Shown here piece after piece: positions 43,240 to 51,645 of a stretch of 64,000 bases of DNA. A program made the position numbers and the translations under genes. The stretch lies in the NCBI RefSeq assembly GCF_032108445.1, contig NZ_CP134876.1, positions 4,340,001 to 4,404,000 on the forward strand, in the 5' to 3' direction. The notes under the pieces are model-generated. The model made no database searches. It was not told the origin of the DNA and saw only the letters and a program-made list of their open reading frames with translations. This stretch comes from Micromonospora halotolerans. GTDB lineage: Bacteria; Actinomycetota; Actinomycetes; Mycobacteriales; Micromonosporaceae. Within the stretch, counting starts at the first letter, position 1, and every line of letters starts with the position of its first letter.

Positions 43240-44822
43240 CGATGCCCCGACTTTCCCATGTGGATGACGCGAGCGTCACCGTGACGTGGCGGCGGCAGGA
43301 GCGGCCCGACGGTGAGCTTTTCGCGTTCGTGCCGGTGCGGATCCGGGCCGCCGGCGGGTTCGACATCGTCACAGCGCCCGGCGAACGGACTCCAGTACCG
43401 CCCGGCCGGATCGTCCTTGAGGTTGAGGTGCCTGGGCACGCACCGCTCATCTACACCATCGCAGTCGAGCGGGGCGAACGCCACGAGGCGGTGCTGTCGC
43501 CGGAGATGTTGGTGCCCGAACCGGGCGCGGCCGGCAGGCAGGAGGCGCCACGCGGCCTCGCCGTCGAGGTCGTGCCATGGAGCCGGCCGGTCGTCCCACC
43601 GCCGATAAGACGGGACGACGTTGTGCTGCGCCCGGTCGAGGGCGGGGTCACGATTGCCCGGCAGGCGGGCATCGCCCTGTCCGCCGGCATCGAGTTGGTC
43701 ACCCGCGTTACGCCGCGCCGGCTACTCGCCGTGCCACCGGTCTCGGCGGGTGATGCGTACCGGCTGGTCTGGCACCGTCCGCAGGCGTTGGATCGCCGTC
43801 CGCGCATCGAGCCGACCGACCCGGGTGGCCGCCTGCTCATGGACTACCTGCTGACCGGGCGGTACCGGCTGGCCGCTGTAGCGGCGCGGTACGTCGACCG
43901 GGCACGCGGCGACGCTGATCCGCTCAAGTGGGTGGTCCCCTCCTACACGCAGCTGCTCATCGGGTACTCCTACGCCCTCGGCCGGGACCGCCGGCGCTTG
44001 TCCGCGTGGTGCGAACGCACCGCTGCTTCAACGGAACTGGGCCCGGACGGTCTTGTGCTGGCCGCCGAGGCTGCGTGGCAGCGCGACCGGCCGCAAGAAG
44101 CGCGCGACCTACTGATCCGCGCCACAGAGCTGCCGACCGTGACCGTCGGCGGGGAGCTGGGCGTCCGGCTGGCCACCCTAATCGCCGCTCGGTCCGCAGA
44201 GCCCGATCCCGCGTTGCTCGCGATCGGCAACCGCTGGCTGCCGGTACTGACGTGCGCCGACGGGAACGCCGCCAACCTGTCCGTCGCCGAGACCCACACG
44301 ATGAGTCCGGACATCGAGGGCGCTCCACGCCTCGACCAGCTGCGCTGGATCGTCCACTACGCGCTCTCCCGCTGGCGTTACGCGCGCCTGCGCGCCCGTG
44401 TCATCGAGTTCGCTCTTACCGAGGAGAAGCCCATGAAGTCAGTACGCCACGGCGTCCTGCTGCTCGTCGTTGGCCTGACCTTGGCCGTCGGGCTGTCCCT
44501 GCTATTCGAGCGGATCACCGCCGGGTCGAACGCGTGGCTCGCGATCGGGGCGTTGCAGGCGCTGGTCTTCCTGGCGATCGGCGCATCCGCGGGGTCATAC
44601 CACTACCAACGGTTGCTGGCCGAGACCAGCAACCGTGCGGACGAAGCCGAGGCGCGGGCGCGGGAATACCACGACGCAGCGATCAAAGGCCGCGCACTCG
44701 CCGCCGTGCTGTACGCCGACGCGCAGGACAGCGAGACATCCGTTCGCCATGCCCGCATCGCTCACGAGATCTTCCATCCGCGCCGGGTCAAAGTATCGCA
44801 ACCGCCCGAGCTGGCGGAGTAG
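43236..44822 (+). CDS. Large protein with helical repeats and two C-terminal membrane helices
   Basis: The product is 528 residues. The GTG at 43236 overlaps the caspase stop (GTGA). An N-terminal beta domain (SVTVTWRRQERPDGELFAFV) is followed by a helical, TPR-like region. Two membrane helices lie at about residues 405-430 (GVLLLVVGLTLAVGLSLLF) and 437-462 (WLAIGALQALVFLAIGASAG). A coiled-coil cytoplasmic tail follows (SNRADEAEARAREYHDAAIK). No family recognised. As the third gene of a translationally coupled cassette it may be the protease target or a membrane effector. Role unproven. Confidence 0.6.
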   Translation: MTMPRLSHVDDASVTVTWRRQERPDGELFAFVPVRIRAAGGFDIVTAPGERTPVPPGRIVLEVEVPGHAPLIYTIAVERGERHEAVLSPEMLVPEPGAAGRQEAPRGLAVEVVPWSRPVVPPPIRRDDVVLRPVEGGVTIARQAGIALSAGIELVTRVTPRRLLAVPPVSAGDAYRLVWHRPQALDRRPRIEPTDPGGRLLMDYLLTGRYRLAAVAARYVDRARGDADPLKWVVPSYTQLLIGYSYALGRDRRRLSAWCERTAASTELGPDGLVLAAEAAWQRDRPQEARDLLIRATELPTVTVGGELGVRLATLIAARSAEPDPALLAIGNRWLPVLTCADGNAANLSVAETHTMSPDIEGAPRLDQLRWIVHYALSRWRYARLRARVIEFALTEEKPMKSVRHGVLLLVVGLTLAVGLSLLFERITAGSNAWLAIGALQALVFLAIGASAGSYHYQRLLAETSNRADEAEARAREYHDAAIKGRALAAVLYADAQDSETSVRHARIAHEIFHPRRVKVSQPPELAE

Positions 44823-44964
44823 CCACCGGCTCTGCTGGTCGATCTGTCGCCTTTGGCGCCGAATACGCTCGACGAACCACCAGCAGCGACGACTGACCCT
44901 CGGACTCACAACATCATCACGCTTATCGTACTATCCCCTCATTGCCGAACATTTGCACAGATAG

Positions 44965-45121
44965 CTATCTCGGTAGGGTTGCCTGGCGTTCGGGGTGGGC
45001 AGCGTGCACGTATCGTATGGCGGTCTCGACGGAGATGCCAAAGACCCTCACGAGATGAACCGGATCTGCCGTTTCATATGCCTCGTATAGGATTCGGTCG
45101 GCACGTAATTGATTTGCGCTA
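44965..45121 (-). pseudogene. Detached C-terminal end of the large tyrosine recombinase
   Basis: In the frame shifted by one base, the minus strand reads VSANQLRADRILYEAYETAD and then VHLVRVFGISVETAIRYVHA. This matches the terminal segment of the recombinase subfamily of the neighbouring 722-residue protein. It contains the probable nucleophilic Tyr (AIRYVHAAHPE). One extra base at about 45124 (GGACGTTAG) separates it from the rest. Confidence 0.55.
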
Positions 45122-47287
45122 ACGTCCAAAGCGCTGCAGCCGATAGGAAATGGCCTTGGTGCTAATGGGTGGGTGGCGATCATCGCTAGCGGTGCGCGCA
45201 GTCAGCAGCAGGTGGGAATTGAGTGTTCGCGGCCACCTCCGCGCCCGTTCCGTCAGCCATGTCTGCATAAGCTTGTAGGTGAGCGGCTCCAAGCGACGGA
45301 TGTGCGATCGGCCATCGCGACGGAGCGTGATTCGTCCGCGTGGTAGGTCGAGGTCCTCCATGCGCAGATGGCGAATCTCGTGGCGGGTGATGGCGTGCAC
45401 CGCTGTGAGTGCTATGACCAGTCGTGTGAGTGGCTCCTCGGTTTCGGTGAAGAGCTTCCGGAGCTGATCGGATGGTAGCGGGCGAGGTAGCGTGACGACG
45501 TCGGCGACTCTGATTCCTTTCGTGGGATCAGCGAAGATGATCTTTTCTTGCTTGAGGGCTCTAAAGAGGCTGCGCAAGGCCGTTGCTGATCTGTGAGCAT
45601 TGTGTCCCCGTAGGGTTCGTAGCGTGCTTCGGATTTGTTCGTGAGTGATCTCTCGCAGGCTGCCTGCCTGGTTGGACCAGTCGAGGAGGAGTGGCTGCAT
45701 GCTTGTGAGGTACCGGCGGATGGTTGCCCAGCTAAGTGATTGATGCCGCCGGCTACCTTGACCACGCAACACCTTAACCCAGCGCTGCACTTCATCTCCA
45801 ATGCCATTCGGCAGAGCGTGCACTGCTGCTCTGACGGCGCGTTCATCCGCGCAAGGTCCGGTGACTTCTGGGATAAGTCGACCGTGAGCTCTGAGGAATT
45901 GCAGAGTCCGCTTGACCGTGGTCTTTGGCGCGTGCTCACAGATCGCGCGGATGTCCGCCTCGCGGATTGGCGCATCTGCACCAAGCCACGCCACCGCCAA
46001 GCGCAGTGTCCGCTCGACTTCGTAAACGGTGCCCTGAGGCCAGTTCCGTTCCTGAGCCTCATCTTTAAGCCTTTGGAGCAGATCGACGGCGGCTGGAGTA
46101 AGTGCTGGAAGCGGCAAACGTGCGACCGCACCCCAATGCCTGACAGCGGAAAATAGTTCGAGCTGGTCAGGGATGAGTAGATGCGGCGATGTTTGCCGAT
46201 GTGGCCTCGCAGCGGCGATGGCCAGTGTTCGGCCGGGGTTGCGGTCAGTCACGCGGTAGCCGAGCGTGCCTTCCGGAGTTATCAGGCGAACGGCTAGTTC
46301 ACCGCCAAACCACAGCTGGACCCATCTGGATTTCCGTGCGGTTGGCCCGTTGCGAGCAACGTGGACGTGACAGGCCCGGCACCTACCCTCACGCAGGGGC
46401 AGACGAGAATAGTGACAGCGGGTGCACGTGCCGATCGTGGGATGGTTGACTGTCCAGCCGCGACAGGCGTCACAGCGGTCGGAGTAACCCCATGATTGGC
46501 ACTGGTCACAGCTTTTGGGGCGGGCCGGCCGATAATACCTATTCGGCAGGCCTGAGTCTGGGAGGAGATTGGGTTGTGGGGACGGAGGGCGCCACCCGGA
46601 GTCGGCCAACAGCCCGGCTTGGCGCAGAATGAGGGCGGTAGCGTTCTGCAGATGAGGAAGGTCAACTAGCCAGCGCGGTTCTACCAGGGGCCGCCCCTCG
46701 GCATCGCGGATCGCCAACGCCAACCGCACCATTTGCCGAACCTGCTCCCGCCACCCGGTGCTGCGGTTGGGTTTGCAATTCGCGACAGCTCGCAAGGCCG
46801 CGTCGTAGCCGGCGGAGCGGCGATCCCTGATTCGCTTGGCATGTTCGATGGTCAACGTCCGGGGCACAAAGTCAATCAAAGGCAGTTGGCCGGTTAGCTG
46901 AGGTGGACAGACTCGCGGGTCATTAACTGAACTGGCCGCCCGTCTTTCAGCGAGGGCAGCTGCGGCCCACTCTGGTGGCTTGGCGCGCGTCGGGGTTCGA
47001 GCGGGCTGAGTGGACAACCGCAGTTCTGGAAGGATGAAGGCCAGTTGTGTTGCCGTCCTCCTGACCGGGTGCAGGCACCAATCGAGGTCGCCGTAGCGCA
47101 CGGCTAGGGCGCACGGACGACACAGCCGCTCCAAATTGACCAGACTGTCGTGTCCGCACCGCTGGCACTCCACCCTCTTCCGAGGCGTGCGCATGAAGGC
47201 GACGCACGTCGCGCAGTATTTCGGCCCGAGTAATCGCCCCCACCCGAGGCAGATCGGGCATTGGCCGAGGCTTGGCTTGCGCGACAC
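45119..47287 (-). CDS. Large tyrosine recombinase, TnpB-like, truncated by a frameshift
   Basis: The product is 722 residues, encoded downstream of the smaller recombinase and the XRE gene in a Tn554-like module. The N-terminal 330 residues contain at least four CxxC-type zinc ribbons (CPICLGWGRL, CQRCGHDS, CDQCQSWGYS, CTRCHYSRL). The recombinase domain spans about 400-720, with a core-binding helical part and the Arg region HAITRHEIRHLRMEDL. It ends at RLQRFGR, where a one-base shift introduces a stop before the catalytic Tyr segment (44965-45121). The protein as read should therefore be unable to cleave DNA. GTG 47287 follows the XRE stop by 3 bases. Confidence 0.75.
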   Translation of the reverse strand: MSRKPSLGQCPICLGWGRLLGPKYCATCVAFMRTPRKRVECQRCGHDSLVNLERLCRPCALAVRYGDLDWCLHPVRRTATQLAFILPELRLSTQPARTPTRAKPPEWAAAALAERRAASSVNDPRVCPPQLTGQLPLIDFVPRTLTIEHAKRIRDRRSAGYDAALRAVANCKPNRSTGWREQVRQMVRLALAIRDAEGRPLVEPRWLVDLPHLQNATALILRQAGLLADSGWRPPSPQPNLLPDSGLPNRYYRPARPKSCDQCQSWGYSDRCDACRGWTVNHPTIGTCTRCHYSRLPLREGRCRACHVHVARNGPTARKSRWVQLWFGGELAVRLITPEGTLGYRVTDRNPGRTLAIAAARPHRQTSPHLLIPDQLELFSAVRHWGAVARLPLPALTPAAVDLLQRLKDEAQERNWPQGTVYEVERTLRLAVAWLGADAPIREADIRAICEHAPKTTVKRTLQFLRAHGRLIPEVTGPCADERAVRAAVHALPNGIGDEVQRWVKVLRGQGSRRHQSLSWATIRRYLTSMQPLLLDWSNQAGSLREITHEQIRSTLRTLRGHNAHRSATALRSLFRALKQEKIIFADPTKGIRVADVVTLPRPLPSDQLRKLFTETEEPLTRLVIALTAVHAITRHEIRHLRMEDLDLPRGRITLRRDGRSHIRRLEPLTYKLMQTWLTERARRWPRTLNSHLLLTARTASDDRHPPISTKAISYRLQRFGR

Positions 47288-47290
47288 GGG

Positions 47291-47620
47291 TCAGTTCGGT
47301 GGGAGCAGAGGTCCGCGTCCCCCGGGTCGGCGCGGTGTCGGCCTGGCCGGTCCATCGGTCTCGCCGACCGCTCGACGTGATCTTTCCTGTGGCAGGTTGA
47401 CCGCGACGGGTTCGGCCTCCAGTAAATCGGCGACCGTACAGTTCAGCGCAGCACAGATCATGTCGAGATCGTCGAGTCGAACTGTCACTGGCTTGGCACT
47501 CCACAACGCCGCGACCTTGCTGAGTGAGGGAGTGAATCCCACCTGTTCGAACGCAGTCTTGAGATCGCTGGGCCGCCAAATGTCACGCCGGGCGGCGGCC
47601 CACCGCAGATTCCACTTCAT
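47291..47620 (-). CDS. XRE-type small regulator within the recombinase module
   Basis: The product is 109 residues. Residues 15-75 form a Cro/C1-like helix-turn-helix (DLKTAFEQVGFTPSLSKVAA and DLDMICAALNCTVADLLEAE). The C-terminus is Pro/Arg-rich. The ATG overlaps the stop of the upstream recombinase by ATGA, and the stop is 3 bases before the next recombinase start. It occupies a place like the small accessory gene of Tn554 elements (TnpC), though in Tn554 that gene comes last. It probably controls recombinase expression or directionality. Confidence 0.65.
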   Translation of the reverse strand: MKWNLRWAAARRDIWRPSDLKTAFEQVGFTPSLSKVAALWSAKPVTVRLDDLDMICAALNCTVADLLEAEPVAVNLPQERSRRAVGETDGPARPTPRRPGGRGPLLPPN

Positions 47621-48810
47621 CGAAGGTTCCCCTTGTCAGCGACCAGCCGCTGGGCGGCTCGAGTGGCCGATGCGACCGCAGCCATCTCTGGGTCCGCCTG
47701 CACCGTAGACAAGTACCGCACCGTTGTGGTCGTTCGATCATGCCCGAGGAGCTTCTGGACCTCCCACAGCGACATTCCGGACTCGTAGTTGTGTGTTGCA
47801 CAGGCATGCCGCAGCAGGTGCGGATGGAGATCATGCACTGGGCCTGGCAGGAATCGGTGCCCGGCCCGCTTGAGCGCGTTGCGGAAGGTGGAGGGCGAGA
47901 TCGACGGCGATACCCCGGTCAGGTTCAGCATGGCCGCCGCTGGCGGTAATCGCTCCGATGGCCACAGCGGAGCGTGTCGGTCGTTCGGATCGTCGTGGAA
48001 CAGCCCCCGGATCTCCTCCACGTACCACCACAGCAACTCCCGGCCCTCGGCGAACAGATAAGCCTCTCGGTGCCGCGGCCCCGACCCGCGGGCGCCTTTA
48101 CCCGCCACCAGGAATCTGCCCCACTGTCCCGACTCCCAGTGCACGTCGCGCATCTGGACCTGGCACAACTCCGCTGCCCGCACCCCAGACAGGTAGGCGA
48201 TCTTCGCCATCACATAGTCGCGGTACGCCACCGACGGCTTCCGGCTCGACCGCAGCGACTCCCGCCACGCGCTGAAGAACTCCCGAACCGCCTGCCGGGA
48301 AGGCGGCACCCGCAGCCCAAAGTCCCCACGGTGGCGCGGCCGGTTGAAGGGATCAACCGGAGACTCAACCGCCACTCCAAACCGGCGGGCAATCTCCCCG
48401 GCGTACCGCTGCTCCAGGAACGCGAAGTACCCGTCCAGGGTGTTCATCTTCTGCCGCATCGTTGACCGGCCTCGCTTGCCTGGCCCGGCGAAGTACATGT
48501 CCAGATGCCGCGGCGTCAACCGCCACGGCGCCAGCCCGTAGTGCTCGCAGATCTCCACGATCGGCCTGACCAGCCGCTCCAACGTCGTCGCGGCCAAGCC
48601 GGCGACATCCCGCGCCCACTGGTACTCCGCGATCGTGTCGAGGAAGAACCCCTCCTCATCGTCGCCCTGCGCCTTGGTTTTTCGCCGACGCTGCAGGGTC
48701 ACCACCTCTGCCAACTCGCTGTCGAACACATGTTCTATCCTGGCGGAGTCGCCCGTGGGGGTGGCCTGAGCTGACACCAATGAGAGGGGGCGGGTCTCAG
48801 AATTGGCCAT
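47617..48810 (-). CDS. Tyrosine recombinase, TnpA-like, at the element end
   Basis: The product is 397 residues with a full catalytic set. It has Arg in YLSGVRAAELCQV, Lys in VAGKGARGS, HPHLLRHACATHNYESG (His-x-x-Arg), then LWEVQKLLGHDRTTTTVRYL (His and the nucleophilic Tyr). The N-terminal SAM-like core-binding domain spans about residues 55-170. It is the first gene of a three-gene operon and lies next to the junction with imuA', as expected for the integrase at the end of an element. It is intact, so the element may still be excisable if this enzyme suffices. Confidence 0.85.
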   Translation of the reverse strand: MANSETRPLSLVSAQATPTGDSARIEHVFDSELAEVVTLQRRRKTKAQGDDEEGFFLDTIAEYQWARDVAGLAATTLERLVRPIVEICEHYGLAPWRLTPRHLDMYFAGPGKRGRSTMRQKMNTLDGYFAFLEQRYAGEIARRFGVAVESPVDPFNRPRHRGDFGLRVPPSRQAVREFFSAWRESLRSSRKPSVAYRDYVMAKIAYLSGVRAAELCQVQMRDVHWESGQWGRFLVAGKGARGSGPRHREAYLFAEGRELLWWYVEEIRGLFHDDPNDRHAPLWPSERLPPAAAMLNLTGVSPSISPSTFRNALKRAGHRFLPGPVHDLHPHLLRHACATHNYESGMSLWEVQKLLGHDRTTTTVRYLSTVQADPEMAAVASATRAAQRLVADKGNLR

Positions 48811-48957
48811 GAAGCGTGAGATTAGTCGAGCTACTGCTAGATTCCAAGAGTTACTGCTGGGATCCTGGGCCTTCTCGTCAGGCGATCGTCAGCTGGCTCG
48901 CCAGCAAAAACGCACTGGTGGCCCATCGGAGCGCCAAAACCAACCCGCGCGTACTCC

Positions 48958-49420
48958 AGTTGCCCTGGTGCCGAACCCCGGGCTGGAGTGGCCCACCGTC
49001 GTCGCCGCGCTCATCGACGGGGTCGACGTGGTGGTCACCGCCGTGCCGACCACGGTCTCCTCCTCGGTCGCCAACCGGCTGGCCGCCCGGGCCCGGCAGC
49101 GCGGCAGCGTGCTCGTCCCGTACGGCCGGTGGGACGGCGCGGACGTGACGCTCCAGGTGGTCCGCGGGGTCTGGGAGGGGCTCGGGCCGGGCCGGGGCCG
49201 GCTGCGTCGCCGGGAGGTGACCGTCTCGGCCCGTGGCCGGGGCGCGGCCGCCCGCCCCAAGGAGATCAAGGTCTGGCTGCCCGGCGACGAGCTGACCCGG
49301 GTGATCCCCCGGTCGACCGGCGGCGGCCCTGTCCGCGCCGCCGCGCCCCGGCGGTTCCGCGTGGTGGCCCCGGCCGCCGCTGCCGCCGTCCGGCCGCTCA
49401 CCGTGGTCGGGTCGGCATGA
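48958..49420 (+). pseudogene. imuA': 3' half of imuA', cut off by the mobile element
   Basis: The translation resumes the conserved ImuA' sequence at VALVPNPGLEWPTVVAALID and continues to KEIKVWLPGDELTR and the stop at 49420. The first half of the protein (RecA-like part) is absent. Upstream of about 48955 the sequence belongs to the recombinase element. ImuA' normally recruits ImuB and DnaE2 to the sliding clamp during SOS translesion synthesis. Here it is decapitated and has lost its promoter. An open frame from 48803 fuses element sequence to this half but is unlikely to give a functional protein. It overlaps imuB by ATGA. Confidence 0.75.
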
Positions 49421-51216
49421 GCGGTGCGCCGGCGCGGACCCTGCTGCTCTGGTGCCCGGACTGGCCGGTCCTCGCCGCCGAGATCGTCGACGGGGTGCCC
49501 GCCACCGAGCCGGTCGCCGTGCTGCACGCCAACCGGGTGGTCGCCTGCTCCGAGCAGGCCCGCGCCGAGGGCGTCCGCCGGGGGCTGCGCCGGCGGGAGG
49601 CGCAGGGGCGCTGCCCGCAGCTCACCGTCGTCGACCACGACCCCGCCCGGGACGCCCGGGCGTTCGAGCCGGTGGTGGCCGCCGTCGAGGAGGTCGTCGC
49701 CGGGGTCGAGGTGATCCGCCCCGGTGCCTGCGCGCTGGCCGCCCGGGGCCCCAGCCGCTACCTGGGCGGCGAGGAGGCGGCGGCCGAGCGGATCGTCGAG
49801 CACGTCGCCCAGACCTGCGCGGTGGAGAGCCAGGTCGGCATCGCCGACGGGGTCTTCGCCGCCGGGCTGGCCGCCCGGGACGGGCGGATCGTGCCTCCCG
49901 GCGGGACCCCGGAGTTCCTGGCCGGCCTGCCCGTCGAGGCGCTCGGCCGGCCCACCCTGACCGACCTGCTGCGCCGGCTGGGTGTCCGCACCCTCGGCGA
50001 CTTCGCCGCGCTGCCCGCCGGGGACGTGCTGGCCCGGTTCGGCTTCGACGGGGCGCTGGCCCACCGGCTCGCCGCCGGCCGGGACCACCGGCCGCTCGCG
50101 GTCCGGCAGCCGCCCGCCGACCTGACCGTCACCGCCGACCACGACGAGCCGATCGACCGGGTCGACGCCGCGGCGTTCGCCGCCCGGACGCTGGCCGAGC
50201 AACTGCACGAGCGGCTGGCGGCGCACGGGCTGGCCTGCACCCGGCTCGGCATCGAGGCGGTCACCGCGCACGGCCAGGAGCTGCACCGGGTCTGGCGGCA
50301 CGACGGCCTGCTCACCGCGGCGGCCATCGCCGACCGGGTCCGCTGGCAGCTCGACGGCTGGCTCTCCGGCAGCAACGGCCGGGGCGGAGCCCGCCCGGCC
50401 CGCCCCACCGCCGGGATCATCCGGCTGCGGCTGGTGCCGGCCGGGGTGCTCGCCCAGGCCGGCCTGCAATCCGGCCTCTGGGGGGAGACGGGCGAGGAGC
50501 GGGAGCGGGCGCACCGCGCGTTGAGCCGGGTGCAGGGCATCCTCGGTCCCGAGGCGGTGGTCACCGCCGTGCTCGGGGGCGGGCGCTCCCCGGCCGACCA
50601 GGTGCGCCTGGTCCCGTGGGGCGACGAGCGCCTGCCCGCCCGCCCCGGCCCGCCACCCCTGCCGGCCGCCGATCCCGCCCCGGCCGCCGGGCCTGTGCCG
50701 AGTGCCGGGCCTACGCCGGTTGCCGCGCCCGTGCCGGCCGGCGAGCCCGTGGCGGTTGCCGCGCCTGTGCCGGCCGGCGAGCCGACGGTGCCGACCGGGC
50801 GGCCCCGGGTCGGTGCGGTGGCGCGTCCGGACCGGGCCGGTGCACGCTCGGGGGGCCGCCCGTCCCGCAGCGGTGCGGCGGCGCCGGTGCCGCCGTGGCC
50901 GGGGCGGATCCCGCCGCCCGCGCCGGCCGTCGTCCTGCCCGCCCCGCTGGCCGCCGACGTGCGCGACGCCGCCGGCGAGCCGGTCGTGGTCAGCGCCCGG
51001 CTGGCGGTCAGCGCGGCACCCGCCCGGCTGACCGTCGGCGCCGGCCGGCCCGCCGAGATCGTCGGATGGGCCGGCCCGTGGCCGGTGGACGAGCGCTGGT
51101 GGGCGCCGGCCGAGGCCCGCCGCCGGGCCCGGTTCCAGGTCTGCCTGGCCGACGGGGCCGCCCTGCTGCTCGCGGTCGAGGGCGGCCAGTGGCTGGTGGA
51201 GGCGATCTATGACTGA
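49417..51216 (+). CDS. imuB: ImuB, catalytically inactive Y-family polymerase-like mutasome subunit
   Basis: The product is 599 residues from ATG 49417, overlapping the imuA' stop. The Y-family fold starts LLLWCPDWPVLAAEIVDG, where the usual acidic catalytic residues are absent, as in all ImuB proteins. A helix-hairpin-helix segment (LLRRLGVRTLGDFAALPAGD) and a little-finger-like domain follow, then a long Pro/Ala-rich linker and a C-terminal tail (GGQWLVEAIYD). ImuB bridges DnaE2 to the beta clamp. Expression may be reduced because the operon promoter and the start of imuA' have been displaced. Confidence 0.9.
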   Translation: MSGAPARTLLLWCPDWPVLAAEIVDGVPATEPVAVLHANRVVACSEQARAEGVRRGLRRREAQGRCPQLTVVDHDPARDARAFEPVVAAVEEVVAGVEVIRPGACALAARGPSRYLGGEEAAAERIVEHVAQTCAVESQVGIADGVFAAGLAARDGRIVPPGGTPEFLAGLPVEALGRPTLTDLLRRLGVRTLGDFAALPAGDVLARFGFDGALAHRLAAGRDHRPLAVRQPPADLTVTADHDEPIDRVDAAAFAARTLAEQLHERLAAHGLACTRLGIEAVTAHGQELHRVWRHDGLLTAAAIADRVRWQLDGWLSGSNGRGGARPARPTAGIIRLRLVPAGVLAQAGLQSGLWGETGEERERAHRALSRVQGILGPEAVVTAVLGGGRSPADQVRLVPWGDERLPARPGPPPLPAADPAPAAGPVPSAGPTPVAAPVPAGEPVAVAAPVPAGEPTVPTGRPRVGAVARPDRAGARSGGRPSRSGAAAPVPPWPGRIPPPAPAVVLPAPLAADVRDAAGEPVVVSARLAVSAAPARLTVGAGRPAEIVGWAGPWPVDERWWAPAEARRRARFQVCLADGAALLLAVEGGQWLVEAIYD

Positions 51217-51292
51217 GCGCCGTGCCTCGGCCGCGCTGCGTGCCTTGGTCGCGGGCTGTGCTTCGGCCGTGCGGTGTGCTCCGGCCGAGTGG

Positions 51293-51412
51293 TGCGCCGA
51301 CGTGCCGCGCCGGCCCGCGCTGCGTGCCTCGGTCGTGCGGTGTGCCGACGTGCCGCGCCGGCCGGCGCTGCGTGCCTTGGTCGTGTGGTGTGCCGACGTG
51401 CCGCGCCGGCTC
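51293..51412. repeat. 48-base tandem repeat between imuB and dnaE2
   Basis: Two and a half copies of a 48-base unit beginning GCCGACGTGCCGCGCCGG recur at 51293, 51341 and 51389. They lie in the 429-base imuB-dnaE2 spacer. A GTG/ATG-started frame through it would encode Ala/Arg/Val repeats, which I regard as non-coding. Confidence 0.7.
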
Positions 51413-51426
51413 TTACCCGTCGGAAG

Positions 51427-51513
51427 CTACGAACTTGATGACGTGAACGGATCGCCGTTGGCTCCCGTTCCCGTTCCCGCTCCCGCGATTCATCTGCGTC
51501 ATCAAGTTCGTAG
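51427..51513. repeat. Perfect 17-base inverted repeat with a 53-base loop
   Basis: CTACGAACTTGATGACG at 51427-51443 is repeated in inverse orientation at 51497-51513. The arms are less GC-rich than their surroundings. The loop contains three CCCGTT/CCCGCT units. No T-run follows, so this is not a simple terminator. It could be a REP-like element or a small transposable-element remnant upstream of dnaE2. Confidence 0.8.
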
Positions 51514-51645
51514 TCAACCAACAGTCACCCGCCGCCCGGCGGGGGCGGAACCAGATCCTGCGGAACCAGATTCTGGAGGAATCCGGCCCCTGCGGAGGCC
51601 GCAACCGGCCACGATGTCGACGCGGAACCGCTCGGGAGCCGGCCG

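Noticed and set aside
48803..48957. Native start of imuA' inside the open frame
   Set aside because: These codons do not resemble any ImuA' N-terminus and belong to the recombinase element; the RecA-like half is absent.
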